DNA of 64,000 bases from Orlajensenia sp001423545 (GCA_001423545.1 LMOK01000002.1:434001-498000), one strand, 5' to 3'. Counted from the stretch's first letter, positions 38,397-46,775 are shown. The notes: generated by a model not told the origin, from the sequence alone. A program made the numbers and translations.

Positions 38397-38815
38397 TGTT
38401 GATTCCCCGTCGAGTCAAGCACCGTAAGCAGCACCACCCCGGCCGTTCCGGCCAGGCCACCGGTGGTACCAAGGTCACCTTCGGTGAGTACGGTATCCAG
38501 GCCCTGACCTCCGCCTACGTGACCAACCGTCAGATCGAGTCCGCTCGTATCGCGATGACGCGTCACATCAAGCGCGGTGGAAAGGTGTGGATCAACATCT
38601 ACCCCGACCGTCCGCTCACCAAGAAGCCTGCCGAGACCCGCATGGGTTCCGGTAAGGGTTCGCCCGAGTGGTGGGTCGCGAACGTCAAGCCGGGTCGAGT
38701 CCTCTTCGAGGTCTCCGGCGTCTCCGAGGAACTCGCTCGTGAGGCCATGACCCGTGCAATCCACAAGCTGCCTCTCAAGGCACGCATCATCAAGCGCGAG
38801 GAGGGCGACGCATAA
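38396..38815 (+). CDS. rplP: 50S ribosomal protein L16
   Basis: This 139-residue protein binds near the A-site tRNA. It begins MLIPRRVKHRKQHHPGRSG and contains the R-M-G-x-G-K-G segment near residue 80. It is coupled to rpsC and rpmC by one-base overlaps. Confidence 0.98.
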   Translation: MLIPRRVKHRKQHHPGRSGQATGGTKVTFGEYGIQALTSAYVTNRQIESARIAMTRHIKRGGKVWINIYPDRPLTKKPAETRMGSGKGSPEWWVANVKPGRVLFEVSGVSEELAREAMTRAIHKLPLKARIIKREEGDA

Positions 38816-39138
38816 TGGCGATCGGATCCAAGGAGCTCGCCTCAGTCGAGCTCGACACCTACGATGACGAGCGTCTCGTAGAAGAGCTGAAGAAGAGCAA
38901 GGAAGAGCTGTTCAACCTGCGCTTCCAGTCGGCCACCGGCCAGCTCGAGAGCCACGGCCGCCTGCGTGCGGTCAAGCGCGACATTGCTCGCATCTACACG
39001 GTCATCCGTGAGCGGGAGCTCGGCATTCGTGCCACTCCCGCACCGGTCGAGGTTCCCGCCAAGGCTGAGAAGAAGAGCGCCAAGAAGGCCAAGGCGACCG
39101 ACGAGGTCACCGAGGCTGCAGAGACGAAGGAGGCCTAG
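38815..39138 (+). CDS. rpmC: 50S ribosomal protein L29 with C-terminal extension
   Basis: This 107-residue protein; typical L29 has 60-75. Residues 1-78 are the two-helix core (ELKKSKEELFNLRFQSATGQL, then KRDIARIYTVIRERE), which sits at the tunnel exit beside L23. The last 30 residues are a Lys/Ala/Glu tail (EKKSAKKAKATDEVTEAAE) that would project into solvent near the docking site for SRP and trigger factor. rpsQ starts three bases after the stop codon. Confidence 0.96.
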   Translation: MAIGSKELASVELDTYDDERLVEELKKSKEELFNLRFQSATGQLESHGRLRAVKRDIARIYTVIRERELGIRATPAPVEVPAKAEKKSAKKAKATDEVTEAAETKEA

Positions 39139-39140
39139 TC

Positions 39141-39449
39141 ATGGCTGAGACCAAGAAGGCCGCAGCTGCGGTCGAGGTCGCCGAGACGGCTGAGCTCGTT
39201 CGCGGCTACCGCAAGACCCGTCGTGGCTACGTCACGAGCGACAAGATGGAGAAGACCATCGTCGTCGAGGTCGAGGACCGCGTGAAGCACCCGCTGTACG
39301 GCAAGGTCATCCGCCGCACCTCCAAGGTGAAGGCGCACGACGAGCTCAACACCGCCGGCATCGGCGACCTCGTCCTCATCAGCGAGACCCGTCCCCTCAG
39401 CGCCTCCAAGCGCTGGCGCCTGGTCGAGATCCTCGAGAAGGCCAAGTAA
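39141..39449 (+). CDS. rpsQ: 30S ribosomal protein S17
   Basis: This 102-residue protein has the OB fold of S17 (YRKTRRGYVTSDKMEKTIVV, then VGDLVLISETRPLSASKRWR). About 20 extra alanine-rich residues lie at the N-terminus (MAETKKAAAAVEVAETAEL). It binds the 5' domain of 16S rRNA early in assembly. It is the last gene of the S10-type block; rplN follows after 32 bases. Confidence 0.97.
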   Translation: MAETKKAAAAVEVAETAELVRGYRKTRRGYVTSDKMEKTIVVEVEDRVKHPLYGKVIRRTSKVKAHDELNTAGIGDLVLISETRPLSASKRWRLVEILEKAK

Positions 39450-39481
39450 GCCTCCGGCTTGCTTGATAGAAGGAGTTAGAA

Positions 39482-39850
39482 GTGCTTCAGCAGGAATCAC
39501 GCCTCAAGGTCGCCGACAACACCGGCGCCAAGGAGCTGCTCACCATCCGCGTTCTCGGTGGATCCAAGCGGCGCTACGCCGGCCTGGGTGACACCATCGT
39601 CGCGACGGTGAAGGATGCCATCCCCGGCGGAAACGTCAAGAAGGGCGATGTGGTCAAGGCCGTCATCGTCCGCACCAAGAAGAACACCCGTCGTGCCGAC
39701 GGGTCGTACATCAAGTTCGATGAGAACGCTGCAGTGATCTTGAAGAACGACGGTGACCCCCGCGGCACCCGTATCTTCGGACCGGTCGGTCGCGAGCTTC
39801 GCGACAAGAAGTTCATGAAGATCATCTCGCTGGCGCCGGAGGTCATCTAA
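39482..39850 (+). CDS. rplN: 50S ribosomal protein L14
   Basis: This 122-residue protein contributes to subunit bridges and contacts 16S rRNA helix 14. It starts MLQQESRLKVADNTGAKEL. The start codon is GTG at 39482, six bases after AAGGAG. rplX follows after three bases. Confidence 0.98.
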   Translation: MLQQESRLKVADNTGAKELLTIRVLGGSKRRYAGLGDTIVATVKDAIPGGNVKKGDVVKAVIVRTKKNTRRADGSYIKFDENAAVILKNDGDPRGTRIFGPVGRELRDKKFMKIISLAPEVI

Positions 39851-39853
39851 ATC

Positions 39854-40213
39854 ATGGCGAACATCAAGAAGGGTGACCTCGTCCAGGTCATCTCGGGACG
39901 CAGCCAGGCTCGCGGCGGAGATCGCGGCAAGCAGGGCAAGGTCATCGAGGTGCAGGTCGAGAAGAACCGCGTCATCGTCGAGGGCGTCAACTTCGTGACC
40001 AAGCACGTGCGCGTCGGACAGACGCAGCGTGGCACGAAGACCGGCGGCATCGAGACGCACGAGGCTCCGATCCACGTGTCGAACGTCGCGATCGTCGACC
40101 CCGAGACCAAGAAGCCGACCCGCGTCGGCTTCCGTACGGAAGAAGTAACGAAGGACGGCGTCACCAAGACGGTCCGCATCCGTTACGCCAAGAAGTCAGG
40201 TAAGGACCTGTAA
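39854..40213 (+). CDS. rplX: 50S ribosomal protein L24
   Basis: This 119-residue protein has a KOW domain at the start (IKKGDLVQVISGRSQARGG) and is an assembly initiator for the 50S 5' domain. The stop codon overlaps the rplE start by one base. Confidence 0.97.
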   Translation: MANIKKGDLVQVISGRSQARGGDRGKQGKVIEVQVEKNRVIVEGVNFVTKHVRVGQTQRGTKTGGIETHEAPIHVSNVAIVDPETKKPTRVGFRTEEVTKDGVTKTVRIRYAKKSGKDL

Positions 40214-40800
40214 TGACTGAAACTGCCGTGGGAACTGGCAAAATCCAGCCCCGCCTCAAGCAGCGCTACCGCACCGAGATCGCGGCCGAGCTCACCAAGG
40301 AGAACGGGTACACGAACGTGCACCAGGTTCCCGGACTGGTGAAGATCGTCGTGAACATGGGTGTCGGCGAGGCCGCTCGTGATGGCAAGGTCATCGACGG
40401 TGCGGTTGCAGACCTCACCAAGATCACCGGCCAGAAGCCGCAGGTCACGAAGGCCCGCAAGTCGATCGCCCAGTTCAAGCTCCGCGAGGGTCAGCCCATC
40501 GGCGCCCACGTCACGCTTCGCGGCGACCGCATGTGGGAGTTCCTCGACCGCCTGCTCTCGCTCGCACTGCCCCGTATCCGCGACTTCCGCGGCCTCTCGG
40601 ACAAGCAGTTCGACGGAACCGGCAACTACACCTTCGGTCTCCAGGAGCAGAGCGTCTTCCACGAGATCGACCAGGACAAGATCGACCGCGTTCGCGGCAT
40701 GGACATCACGATCGTGACGACTGCCAAGAGCGACGACGAGGGCCGCGCGCTGCTCAAGCAGCTCGGCTTCCCGTTCAAGACGGCCGAGAACCAGCAGTAG
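40213..40800 (+). CDS. rplE: 50S ribosomal protein L5
   Basis: This 195-residue protein binds 5S rRNA and contacts P-site tRNA. The motifs VVNMGVGEAARDGK and KARKSIAQFKLREGQPIG are typical. The first 12 residues are a short extra tail. In many bacteria rpsN follows here; instead 148 bases without a gene lead to rpsH. Confidence 0.98.
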   Translation: MTETAVGTGKIQPRLKQRYRTEIAAELTKENGYTNVHQVPGLVKIVVNMGVGEAARDGKVIDGAVADLTKITGQKPQVTKARKSIAQFKLREGQPIGAHVTLRGDRMWEFLDRLLSLALPRIRDFRGLSDKQFDGTGNYTFGLQEQSVFHEIDQDKIDRVRGMDITIVTTAKSDDEGRALLKQLGFPFKTAENQQ

Positions 40801-40815
40801 ACTGTTCGGTTGGTT

Positions 40816-40841
40816 CGCCTTCCGCCTTCGGGCGGGAGGCG
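40816..40841 (+). terminator. TTCG-loop hairpin between rplE and rpsH
   Basis: CGCCTTCCGCC (40816-40826) pairs with GGCGGGAGGCG (40831-40841), 11 pairs with one G-U, closing a TTCG loop, without a T run. It may partly stop transcription or stabilise the upstream message. Confidence 0.6.
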
Positions 40842-40948
40842 GGCCGATCGGAATACCGGGGTCAGGCAGTCGCCGGGCCCCCAACACCACAGGTCGACTT
40901 CCGTGTAACGGATGCTCGAAACCTGGTGAATAGAAGGAAACACATCAC

Positions 40949-41347
40949 ATGACGATGACAGATCCGGTCGCAGACATGCTGACCAGACTGCGCAACGCGA
41001 ACTCGGCACACCACGACACCGTGTCGATGCCGCACTCCAAGCTCAAGTCTCACATTGCCGAGATCCTCCAGCGCGAGGGTTACATCGCCGGCTTCGACGT
41101 CGCCGACGCACGCGTCGGTCAGACGCTCACCCTGAACCTCAAGTTCGGCCCCAACCGCGAGCGGTCCATCGCAGGCATCAAGCGCGTCTCGAAGCCCGGC
41201 CTCCGCGTGTACGCGAAGTCCACCGAGATCCCCAAGGTGCTCGGCGGCCTCGGCGTTGCCATCCTGTCCACCTCCAGCGGTCTGCTCACCGACCGCCAGG
41301 CCGAGAAGAAGGGCGTAGGCGGAGAAGTCCTCGCCTACGTGTGGTAA
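40949..41347 (+). CDS. rpsH: 30S ribosomal protein S8
   Basis: This 132-residue protein binds 16S rRNA helix 21. It starts MTMTDPVADMLTRLRNAN and ends with the family's GVGGEVLAYVW. The ATG at 40949 has AAGGAA upstream; the ATG at 40955 is an alternative start. rplF follows after six bases. Confidence 0.98.
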   Translation: MTMTDPVADMLTRLRNANSAHHDTVSMPHSKLKSHIAEILQREGYIAGFDVADARVGQTLTLNLKFGPNRERSIAGIKRVSKPGLRVYAKSTEIPKVLGGLGVAILSTSSGLLTDRQAEKKGVGGEVLAYVW

Positions 41348-41353
41348 TCCGAC

Positions 41354-41890
41354 ATGTCACGTATCGGTCGACTTCCCATTGACATCCCCGCCGGCGTCAC
41401 CGTGACGATCGACGGCCAGGACGTCTCGGTCAAGGGCCCGAAGGGCGAGCTCGCGCTCACCATCGCCGCCCCGATCGAGGCCACGGTCGAGGAGAACCAG
41501 GTTCTCGTCACCCGTCCCGACGACGAGCGCGCATCGCGTTCGCTCCACGGACTCACTCGTACCCTCATCAACAACCAGATCATCGGCGTCACCACGGGTT
41601 ACTCCAAGGGACTCGAGATCGTCGGTACCGGTTACCGCGTCGCCCAGAAGGGTGCCTCTCTCGAGCTGGCGCTCGGCTTCTCGCACCCCGTCACCGTCGA
41701 GGCCCCTGCCGGCATCACGTTGACCGTCGAGGGCAACAACAAGATCACCGTCGCGGGTATCGACAAGCAGGCCGTCGGTGAGACCGCTGCGAACATCCGC
41801 AAGATCAAGAAGCCGGAGCCCTACAAGGGCAAGGGCATCCGCTATGCCGGTGAGGTCGTTCGCCGTAAGGCCGGAAAGGCTGGTAAGTAA
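41354..41890 (+). CDS. rplF: 50S ribosomal protein L6
   Basis: This 178-residue protein has two duplicated domains and sits by the factor-binding site. It starts MSRIGRLPIDIPAGVTV and has the family end GKGIRYAGEVVRRKAGK. rplR follows after two bases. Confidence 0.98.
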   Translation: MSRIGRLPIDIPAGVTVTIDGQDVSVKGPKGELALTIAAPIEATVEENQVLVTRPDDERASRSLHGLTRTLINNQIIGVTTGYSKGLEIVGTGYRVAQKGASLELALGFSHPVTVEAPAGITLTVEGNNKITVAGIDKQAVGETAANIRKIKKPEPYKGKGIRYAGEVVRRKAGKAGK

Positions 41891-41892
41891 TC

Positions 41893-42264
41893 ATGGCTCT
41901 TGGAACAAGAGGCAAGAGCAAGTCGGCTGCGCGTTCGCGCCGCCACACCCGTCTGCGCAAGAAGGTCGTCGGCTCCGAGCTGCGTCCGCGTCTCGTCGTG
42001 ACCCGCTCCGCGCGTCACGTCTTCGTCCAGGTCGTCGACGACAGCAAGGGCTTCACCCTCGCGTCGGCATCGACCATGGAGGCGGACCTCCGTACGTTCG
42101 ACGGTGACAAGACCGCCAAGGCCCGCAAGGTCGGCGAGCTCGTCGCCGAGCGTGCCAAGGCTGCCGGTGTCGAGGCCGTCGTATTCGACCGTGGTGGAAG
42201 CAAGTACGCGGGTCGCGTCGCTGCTATCGCCGATGGAGCGCGAGAGGCAGGGCTCAACCTGTGA
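41893..42264 (+). CDS. rplR: 50S ribosomal protein L18
   Basis: This 123-residue protein binds 5S rRNA together with L5. The basic N-terminal arm (KSKSAARSRRHTRLRKKVVG) and the end YAGRVAAIADGAREAGLNL are typical. It overlaps rpsE by four bases. Confidence 0.98.
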   Translation: MALGTRGKSKSAARSRRHTRLRKKVVGSELRPRLVVTRSARHVFVQVVDDSKGFTLASASTMEADLRTFDGDKTAKARKVGELVAERAKAAGVEAVVFDRGGSKYAGRVAAIADGAREAGLNL

Positions 42265-42962
42265 GCGAGAACACCCCCAACAAGGAGCAAGAAGTGACCG
42301 CAGAGGCACCGGTGGAAACCGCTGCATCGACGGAGACCGCACAGGCAGAGCCTCGTGAGGCTCGCCGTGGTGGCCGTGAGCGCAACCCGAACCGTGACCG
42401 CGGAAGCCGCGACGCCGAGAAGAGCCAGTTCCTCGAGCGCGTCGTGACCATCAACCGTGTGTCCAAGGTCGTCAAGGGTGGACGTCGCTTCAGCTTCACC
42501 GCCCTCGTCGTCGTCGGTGACGGCAACGGACTCGTCGGCGTCGGCTACGGCAAGGCCCGCGAGGTCCCGACCGCCATCTCGAAGGGCGTCGAGGAGGCGA
42601 AGAAGAACTTCTTCCGCGTCCCCCGCGTCGGCAGCACCATCCCGCACCCCGTGCAGGGTGAGGCAGCCGCCGGTGTCGTCCTCCTGCGTCCGGCCGGTGC
42701 CGGTACCGGTGTTATCGCCGGTGGCCCCGTCCGCGCCGTTCTCGAGTGCGCCGGTATCCACGACGTGCTGAGCAAGTCGCTCGGTTCGTCGAACACGATC
42801 AACATCGTGCACGCCACCGTCGAGGCCCTCAAGCAGCTCGAAGAGCCGCGTGCGGTCGCCGCTCGTCGTGGCCTCGACTACGACCAGGTCGCTCCGGCCC
42901 GTCTGCTCCGTGCAGAGGCGCAGGCTGCCGAGGCTGCCGCAGCAGTGAAGGCAGGTGCCTGA
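42261..42962 (+). CDS. rpsE: 30S ribosomal protein S5 with N- and C-terminal tails
   Basis: This 233-residue protein; about 165-175 is common. The core is residues 55-210: the dsRNA-binding-like part (LERVVTINRVSKVVKGGRR), then GSTIPHPVQGEAAAG and AGTGVIAGGPVRAVLE. The first 50 residues are a Glu/Ala then Arg-rich tail and the last 20 an Ala-rich tail. The GTG start overlaps the rplR stop. S5 lies at the mRNA entry and affects accuracy. Confidence 0.97.
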   Translation: MSENTPNKEQEVTAEAPVETAASTETAQAEPREARRGGRERNPNRDRGSRDAEKSQFLERVVTINRVSKVVKGGRRFSFTALVVVGDGNGLVGVGYGKAREVPTAISKGVEEAKKNFFRVPRVGSTIPHPVQGEAAAGVVLLRPAGAGTGVIAGGPVRAVLECAGIHDVLSKSLGSSNTINIVHATVEALKQLEEPRAVAARRGLDYDQVAPARLLRAEAQAAEAAAAVKAGA

Positions 42963-43144
42963 TGGCCCAGCTCAAGGTCACGCAGATCAAGTCCAAAGTT
43001 AGTGAAAAGCAGTACCAGCGCGACACGCTTCGCAGCCTGGGACTCAAGCGCATCGGTCAGTCCGTCGTTCGTGAGGACACTCCTCAGAACCGTGGCTACG
43101 TCAAGACCGTCGCTCACCTGGTGAAGGTTGAGGAGATCGACTAA
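42962..43144 (+). CDS. rpmD: 50S ribosomal protein L30
   Basis: This 60-residue protein has the family form (LKVTQIKSKVSEKQYQRDTL, then LGLKRIGQSV). ATG at 42962 is chosen; the longer open frame upstream lies inside rpsE. It overlaps both neighbours by one base. Confidence 0.97.
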   Translation: MAQLKVTQIKSKVSEKQYQRDTLRSLGLKRIGQSVVREDTPQNRGYVKTVAHLVKVEEID

Positions 43145-43878
43145 TGGCTGAGGCCAAGGAAACCGAGAAGGACGCCGTCAAGGCTCCTGCCAAGAAGGCT
43201 GCAGCCCCCAAGGCTGCTGCTGAGAAGGCACCCGCCAAGAAGGCTGCTGCCCCCAAGGCTGCTGCTGCCGACAAGGCTCCGGCCAAGAAGGCTGCTGCAC
43301 CGAAGGCTGCTGCTGCCGACAAGGCTCCGGCCAAGAAGGCGGCCCCCAAGGCCGCTGCCGACAAGGCTGCTGCAGACAAGGCTCCGGCCACCGCTGCCAA
43401 GCCCAAGGCCAAGGCCAAGGCCGAGCCGACCGAGGCTCGCGAGCAGGTCCTCAAGGTGCACCACCTGCGTCCTGCTCCCGGTGCCAAGAAGGCCAAGACC
43501 CGCGTGGGTCGCGGTGAGGGCTCCAAGGGTAAGACCGCTGGTCGCGGTACCAAGGGTACGAAGGCGCGCTACACCGTGCGCATCGGATTCGAGGGTGGCC
43601 AGATGCCCCTCCACATGCGCACTCCCAAGCTGCGCGGCTTCAAGAACCCCTTCCGCGTCGAGTACCAGGTCGTCAACCTGGAGAAGCTCGCCGAGCTCTA
43701 CCCGAAGGGCGGCGACGTCACCGTCACCGACCTCGTGGCCAAGGGCGCCGTTCGCAAGAACGAGAAGGTCAAGGTTCTCGGCAGCGGTGACATCGCTGTC
43801 AAGCTGAACGTCACGGTCGACAAGGTCTCCGGCTCCGCTGAGCAGAAGATCGTCGCCGCCGGCGGGTCGGTCAAGTAG
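43144..43878 (+). CDS. rplO: 50S ribosomal protein L15 with a histone-like N-terminal extension
   Basis: This 244-residue protein; usual L15 has about 145. Residues 100-244 are a complete L15 (VLKVHHLRPAPGAKKAKTRV, GRGEGSKGKTAGRGTKG, then FEGGQMPLHMRTPKLRGF). Residues 1-99 consist almost only of Lys, Ala and Pro with a few acidic residues, built from 16-residue repeats such as PKAAAADKAPAKKAAA. This resembles the tails of bacterial HU/H1-like proteins. L15 is a late assembly protein of the large subunit. The ATG overlaps the rpmD stop, so the extension is almost certainly translated. Confidence 0.96.
   Translation: MAEAKETEKDAVKAPAKKAAAPKAAAEKAPAKKAAAPKAAAADKAPAKKAAAPKAAAADKAPAKKAAPKAAADKAAADKAPATAAKPKAKAKAEPTEAREQVLKVHHLRPAPGAKKAKTRVGRGEGSKGKTAGRGTKGTKARYTVRIGFEGGQMPLHMRTPKLRGFKNPFRVEYQVVNLEKLAELYPKGGDVTVTDLVAKGAVRKNEKVKVLGSGDIAVKLNVTVDKVSGSAEQKIVAAGGSVK
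43165..43436 (+). repeat. Tandem repeat region coding the AKKAAAPKA repeats of L15
   Basis: A period of about 48 bases (16 residues) is visible; the two best copies are 43252-43299 and 43300-43341. Codons are mainly AAG for lysine and GCT/GCC for alanine. The arrangement is prone to slippage, so copy number may vary between strains. Confidence 0.75.
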
Positions 43879-43957
43879 TACCTGCATCTGTCTGAATCGA
43901 GCCTGTCGAGATCAGCCCTCATCACGAGGCGGTCTCGGCAGGCTCGATTCGCAGGTA
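43879..43957. repeat. Large inverted repeat between rplO and secY
   Basis: Twenty-base arms (43894-43913 and 43931-43950, with two G-U pairs) form an inner stem. TACCTGC (43879-43885) and GCAGGTA (43951-43957) extend it after an eight-base bulge. The structure starts directly after the rplO stop codon. It could end the spc transcript or regulate read-through into secY. Confidence 0.65.
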
Positions 43958-43961
43958 GGCT
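43956..43961 (+). promoter_or_regulatory. Candidate -10 (TAGGCT) for secY-adk-map
   Basis: TAGGCT lies at the right edge of the inverted repeat, about 26 bases before the secY GTG. No clear -35 is seen; part of it would lie inside the stem. It would give a short leader with an AGGAGG ribosome site. Confidence 0.35.
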
Positions 43962-43987
43962 GACTTCACACCACACCAGGAGGCTTT

Positions 43988-45310
43988 GTGTTTAGCGCCA
44001 TCGCGCGGATCTTCCGCACGCCCGACCTTCGTCGCAAGATCGGGTTCACTCTGGGCATCGTCGCCCTCTTCCGCCTGGGATCGTTCATTCCGGCTCCGTT
44101 CGTCGACTTCGGCAACGTTCAGGCCTGCCTCGCGGCGAACCAGGGCACCAGCGGTCTCTACGAGCTGGTGAACCTGTTCAGCGGTGGCGCGCTCCTGCAG
44201 CTCTCCGTGTTCGCGCTGGGCATCATGCCGTACATCACGGCCTCGATCATCGTGCAGCTGCTGCGCGTGGTCATCCCTCACTTCGAGACCCTCTACAAGG
44301 AGGGCCAGTCCGGCCAGGCGAAGCTGACGCAGTACACGCGTTACCTCACCATCGCCCTCGGTGTCCTGCAGTCCACGACGCTCATCACCGTGGCCCGCTC
44401 CGGGGCACTGTTCGGCACCTCGGCCAGCCCCGAGTGCACGCAGCTCATCACCAACGACGCCTGGTACGCGATCATGCTCATGGTCATCACCATGACGGCC
44501 GGTACCGGCCTCATCATGTGGATGGGTGAGCTCATCACCGAGCGCGGCATCGGCAACGGCATGTCGCTGCTCATCTTCACCTCGATCGCGGCCCGCTTCC
44601 CGGGCTCGCTCGGCTCGATCCTCCAGGCCAAGGGCTTCAACGTGTTCGCCCTGGTGCTGGCGGTCAGCCTGCTCGTCGTGCTGGCGGTGGTGTTCGTCGA
44701 ACAGTCGCAGCGACGCGTCCCGGTGCAATACGCCAAGCGGATGGTCGGCAGGCGCACGTACGGCGGAAACAACACGTACATCCCGATCAAGGTCAACATG
44801 GCCGGCGTCGTGCCCGTGATCTTCGCCTCGTCGCTGCTGTACCTGCCCGCGTTGATCGCGCAGTTCAACCAGCCTGCCGCCGGGGAGACCGCCCAGCCGT
44901 GGGTGCTCTGGATCACGAACTACCTCACCAAGGGCGATCACCCGCTCTACATGCTGCTGTACTTCCTCCTCATCGTCGGGTTCACGTACTTCTACGTCGC
45001 GATCACCTTCAACCCTGAAGAGGTCGCCGACAACATGAAGAAGTACGGCGGGTTCATCCCCGGCATCCGTGCCGGCCGCCCGACGGCCGAGTACCTCGAT
45101 TTCGTGCTGACCCGCATCACGCTCCCCGGTGCGTTCTACCTCGGTGCGATCGCCCTGCTGCCACTGATCGCATTCAGCGCGTTCGGTGCCGATCAGAACT
45201 TCCCGTTCGGTGGCGCATCCGTGCTCATCATCGTCGGTGTCGGTCTCGAGACGGTCAAGCAGATCGACTCGCAGCTGCAGCAGCGTCACTACGAGGGCCT
45301 GCTCCGATGA
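43988..45310 (+). CDS. secY: Protein translocase subunit SecY
   Basis: This 440-residue channel of the Sec translocase has ten membrane segments, with the plug region after the first (VDFGNVQACLAANQG) and the signature VQLLRVVIPHFETLYKEGQSG. It works with SecE, SecG and SecA to export proteins, including the substrates of the pilus assembly route. GTG at 43988 has AGGAGG upstream. The stop overlaps the adk start by four bases. Confidence 0.98.
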   Translation: MFSAIARIFRTPDLRRKIGFTLGIVALFRLGSFIPAPFVDFGNVQACLAANQGTSGLYELVNLFSGGALLQLSVFALGIMPYITASIIVQLLRVVIPHFETLYKEGQSGQAKLTQYTRYLTIALGVLQSTTLITVARSGALFGTSASPECTQLITNDAWYAIMLMVITMTAGTGLIMWMGELITERGIGNGMSLLIFTSIAARFPGSLGSILQAKGFNVFALVLAVSLLVVLAVVFVEQSQRRVPVQYAKRMVGRRTYGGNNTYIPIKVNMAGVVPVIFASSLLYLPALIAQFNQPAAGETAQPWVLWITNYLTKGDHPLYMLLYFLLIVGFTYFYVAITFNPEEVADNMKKYGGFIPGIRAGRPTAEYLDFVLTRITLPGAFYLGAIALLPLIAFSAFGADQNFPFGGASVLIIVGVGLETVKQIDSQLQQRHYEGLLR

Positions 45311-45939
45311 CCGGGGCCACGGCCAACCAGGTCCGCGGCGCTCGACTTCTGATCGTCGGTCCCCCCGGGGCCGGCAAGGGCACCCAGGCCAAGCGCATCG
45401 GTGAGACCTTCGGCATCCCCGATGTGTCGACGGGCGACATCTTCCGCTACCACATCAAGAACCAGACGCCGCTGGGTGTTCGGGTCAAGGAGATCGTGGA
45501 CGCGGGCGACTACGTTCCCGACGAGCTCACCAACGAGATCGTCACGGCACGGCTCGCCGAGGAGGACGCCCGCAACGGCTTCCTGCTCGACGGCTACCCC
45601 CGCACGGTCGATCAGGTCGGCTACCTCGACGCCCTGCTCGCCGAGCAGGGGCGTCCACTCGAGGCGGTCATCCGTCTCGTGGCCGACCAGGACGAGATCG
45701 TCGCCCGCCTCACCAAGCGCGCGACCGAGCAGGGCCGGGTGGACGACTCCGAGGCTGCCATCAGGCACCGCCAGGAGGTCTACACCCGCGAGACCGCTCC
45801 GCTCGTCGACATCTACCGCGACCGCGGCCTGCTGATCGACGTCGACGGACTCGGGTCTCCTGACGAGGTCGGCGACCGGGTCGCCCTCGCCCTCGCGGCC
45901 TTCGGCATCGGCGAGCTCGACTCAGCGGTGGCGAACTGA
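45307..45939 (+). CDS. adk: Adenylate kinase
   Basis: This 210-residue enzyme interconverts ATP, AMP and ADP. The P-loop GPPGAGKGTQ lies at about residues 18-27, followed by the AMP-binding STGDIFRYHI and the DGYPRT motif. The LID is of the short form without zinc cysteines (KRATEQGRVDDSEAAIRHR). The first 12 residues are a small extra tail. It is coupled to secY by a four-base overlap and followed by map after five bases. Confidence 0.97.
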   Translation: MTGATANQVRGARLLIVGPPGAGKGTQAKRIGETFGIPDVSTGDIFRYHIKNQTPLGVRVKEIVDAGDYVPDELTNEIVTARLAEEDARNGFLLDGYPRTVDQVGYLDALLAEQGRPLEAVIRLVADQDEIVARLTKRATEQGRVDDSEAAIRHRQEVYTRETAPLVDIYRDRGLLIDVDGLGSPDEVGDRVALALAAFGIGELDSAVAN

Positions 45940-45944
45940 CCCGC

Positions 45945-46775
45945 ATGGGCTTCCGCCGTTCGATCTACAAGTCGCCGGCCGAGTTGCGGTCGATGCGGGC
46001 GCCCGGCCTGCTCACCGCCTCGGCTCTGGCAGCTGTCCGTCGGGCGATCCGTCCGGGTATCACCCCGCTCGAGCTCGATGCCATCGCCGAGAAGACGATC
46101 CGCGACGGCGGCGGCATCCCGAACTTCCAGCTCGTGCCCGGGTACTCCCACACGCTCTGCGTCTCGGTGAACGCCGACGTCGTCCACGGCATCCCGAGCA
46201 CCGTGCCCCTCGCGCCCGGAGATATCGTCTCGGTCGACGCCGGCGCCGAGATCTCGGGGTGGAACGGCGATTCCGCCTTCACCGTCGTGGTTCCGGATGC
46301 CGCCAACGCCGAGCTCGTCGCCTCGAGGACCCGGCTCTCCGACGTGACGGAGCAGTCGCTCTGGCATGGCATCGCGGCCCTGGCTCGCGCGAAGCACCTC
46401 AACGAGGTCGGAGACGCCGTGCAGCGCTACGTCGAATCGCAGGGCGACTACGGGATCCTGACCGACTACGTCGGGCACGGCATCGGACGCACCATGCACG
46501 AGGACCCGCCGGTGTTCAACTACCGCGTGCGCCAGAAGGGTCCCGACGTGAAGCCGGGGCTCGTCGTCGCCATCGAGCCGATGATCGTCGAGGGCTCCAT
46601 CGACACCATCGTGCAGGATGACGACTGGACCGTCACGACGGAGGACGGCCTCGATGCCGCGCACTGGGAGCACAGCGTGGCCGTTCACGCCGGGGGCATC
46701 TGGGTACTCACGGCCGAGGACGGCGGGGCAGCAGGTCTCGCTCCGCTCGGCGTGGTGCCGGTTCCGATCCCGTAG
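45945..46775 (+). CDS. map: Methionine aminopeptidase, type I
   Basis: This 276-residue metalloprotease removes the initiator methionine. The metal ligands are visible: Asp in SVDAGAEI, Asp in NGDSAFTV, His in GHGIGRTMHE, Glu in AIEPMI and Glu in WEHSVAVHA. No N-terminal SH3-type extension is present. It ends the secY operon. In most actinobacteria infA follows; here a convergent regulator gene begins 11 bases later. Confidence 0.96.
   Translation: MGFRRSIYKSPAELRSMRAPGLLTASALAAVRRAIRPGITPLELDAIAEKTIRDGGGIPNFQLVPGYSHTLCVSVNADVVHGIPSTVPLAPGDIVSVDAGAEISGWNGDSAFTVVVPDAANAELVASRTRLSDVTEQSLWHGIAALARAKHLNEVGDAVQRYVESQGDYGILTDYVGHGIGRTMHEDPPVFNYRVRQKGPDVKPGLVVAIEPMIVEGSIDTIVQDDDWTVTTEDGLDAAHWEHSVAVHAGGIWVLTAEDGGAAGLAPLGVVPVPIP

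Noticed and set aside
40801..40948. A hidden rpsN gene
   Set aside because: The gap is too short and no Cys-x-x-Cys or S14-like frame is present on either strand.
43183..43430. CRISPR-like array
   Set aside because: The regular repeats are coding tandem repeats in rplO without unique spacers. No CRISPR or cas gene was seen in the window.
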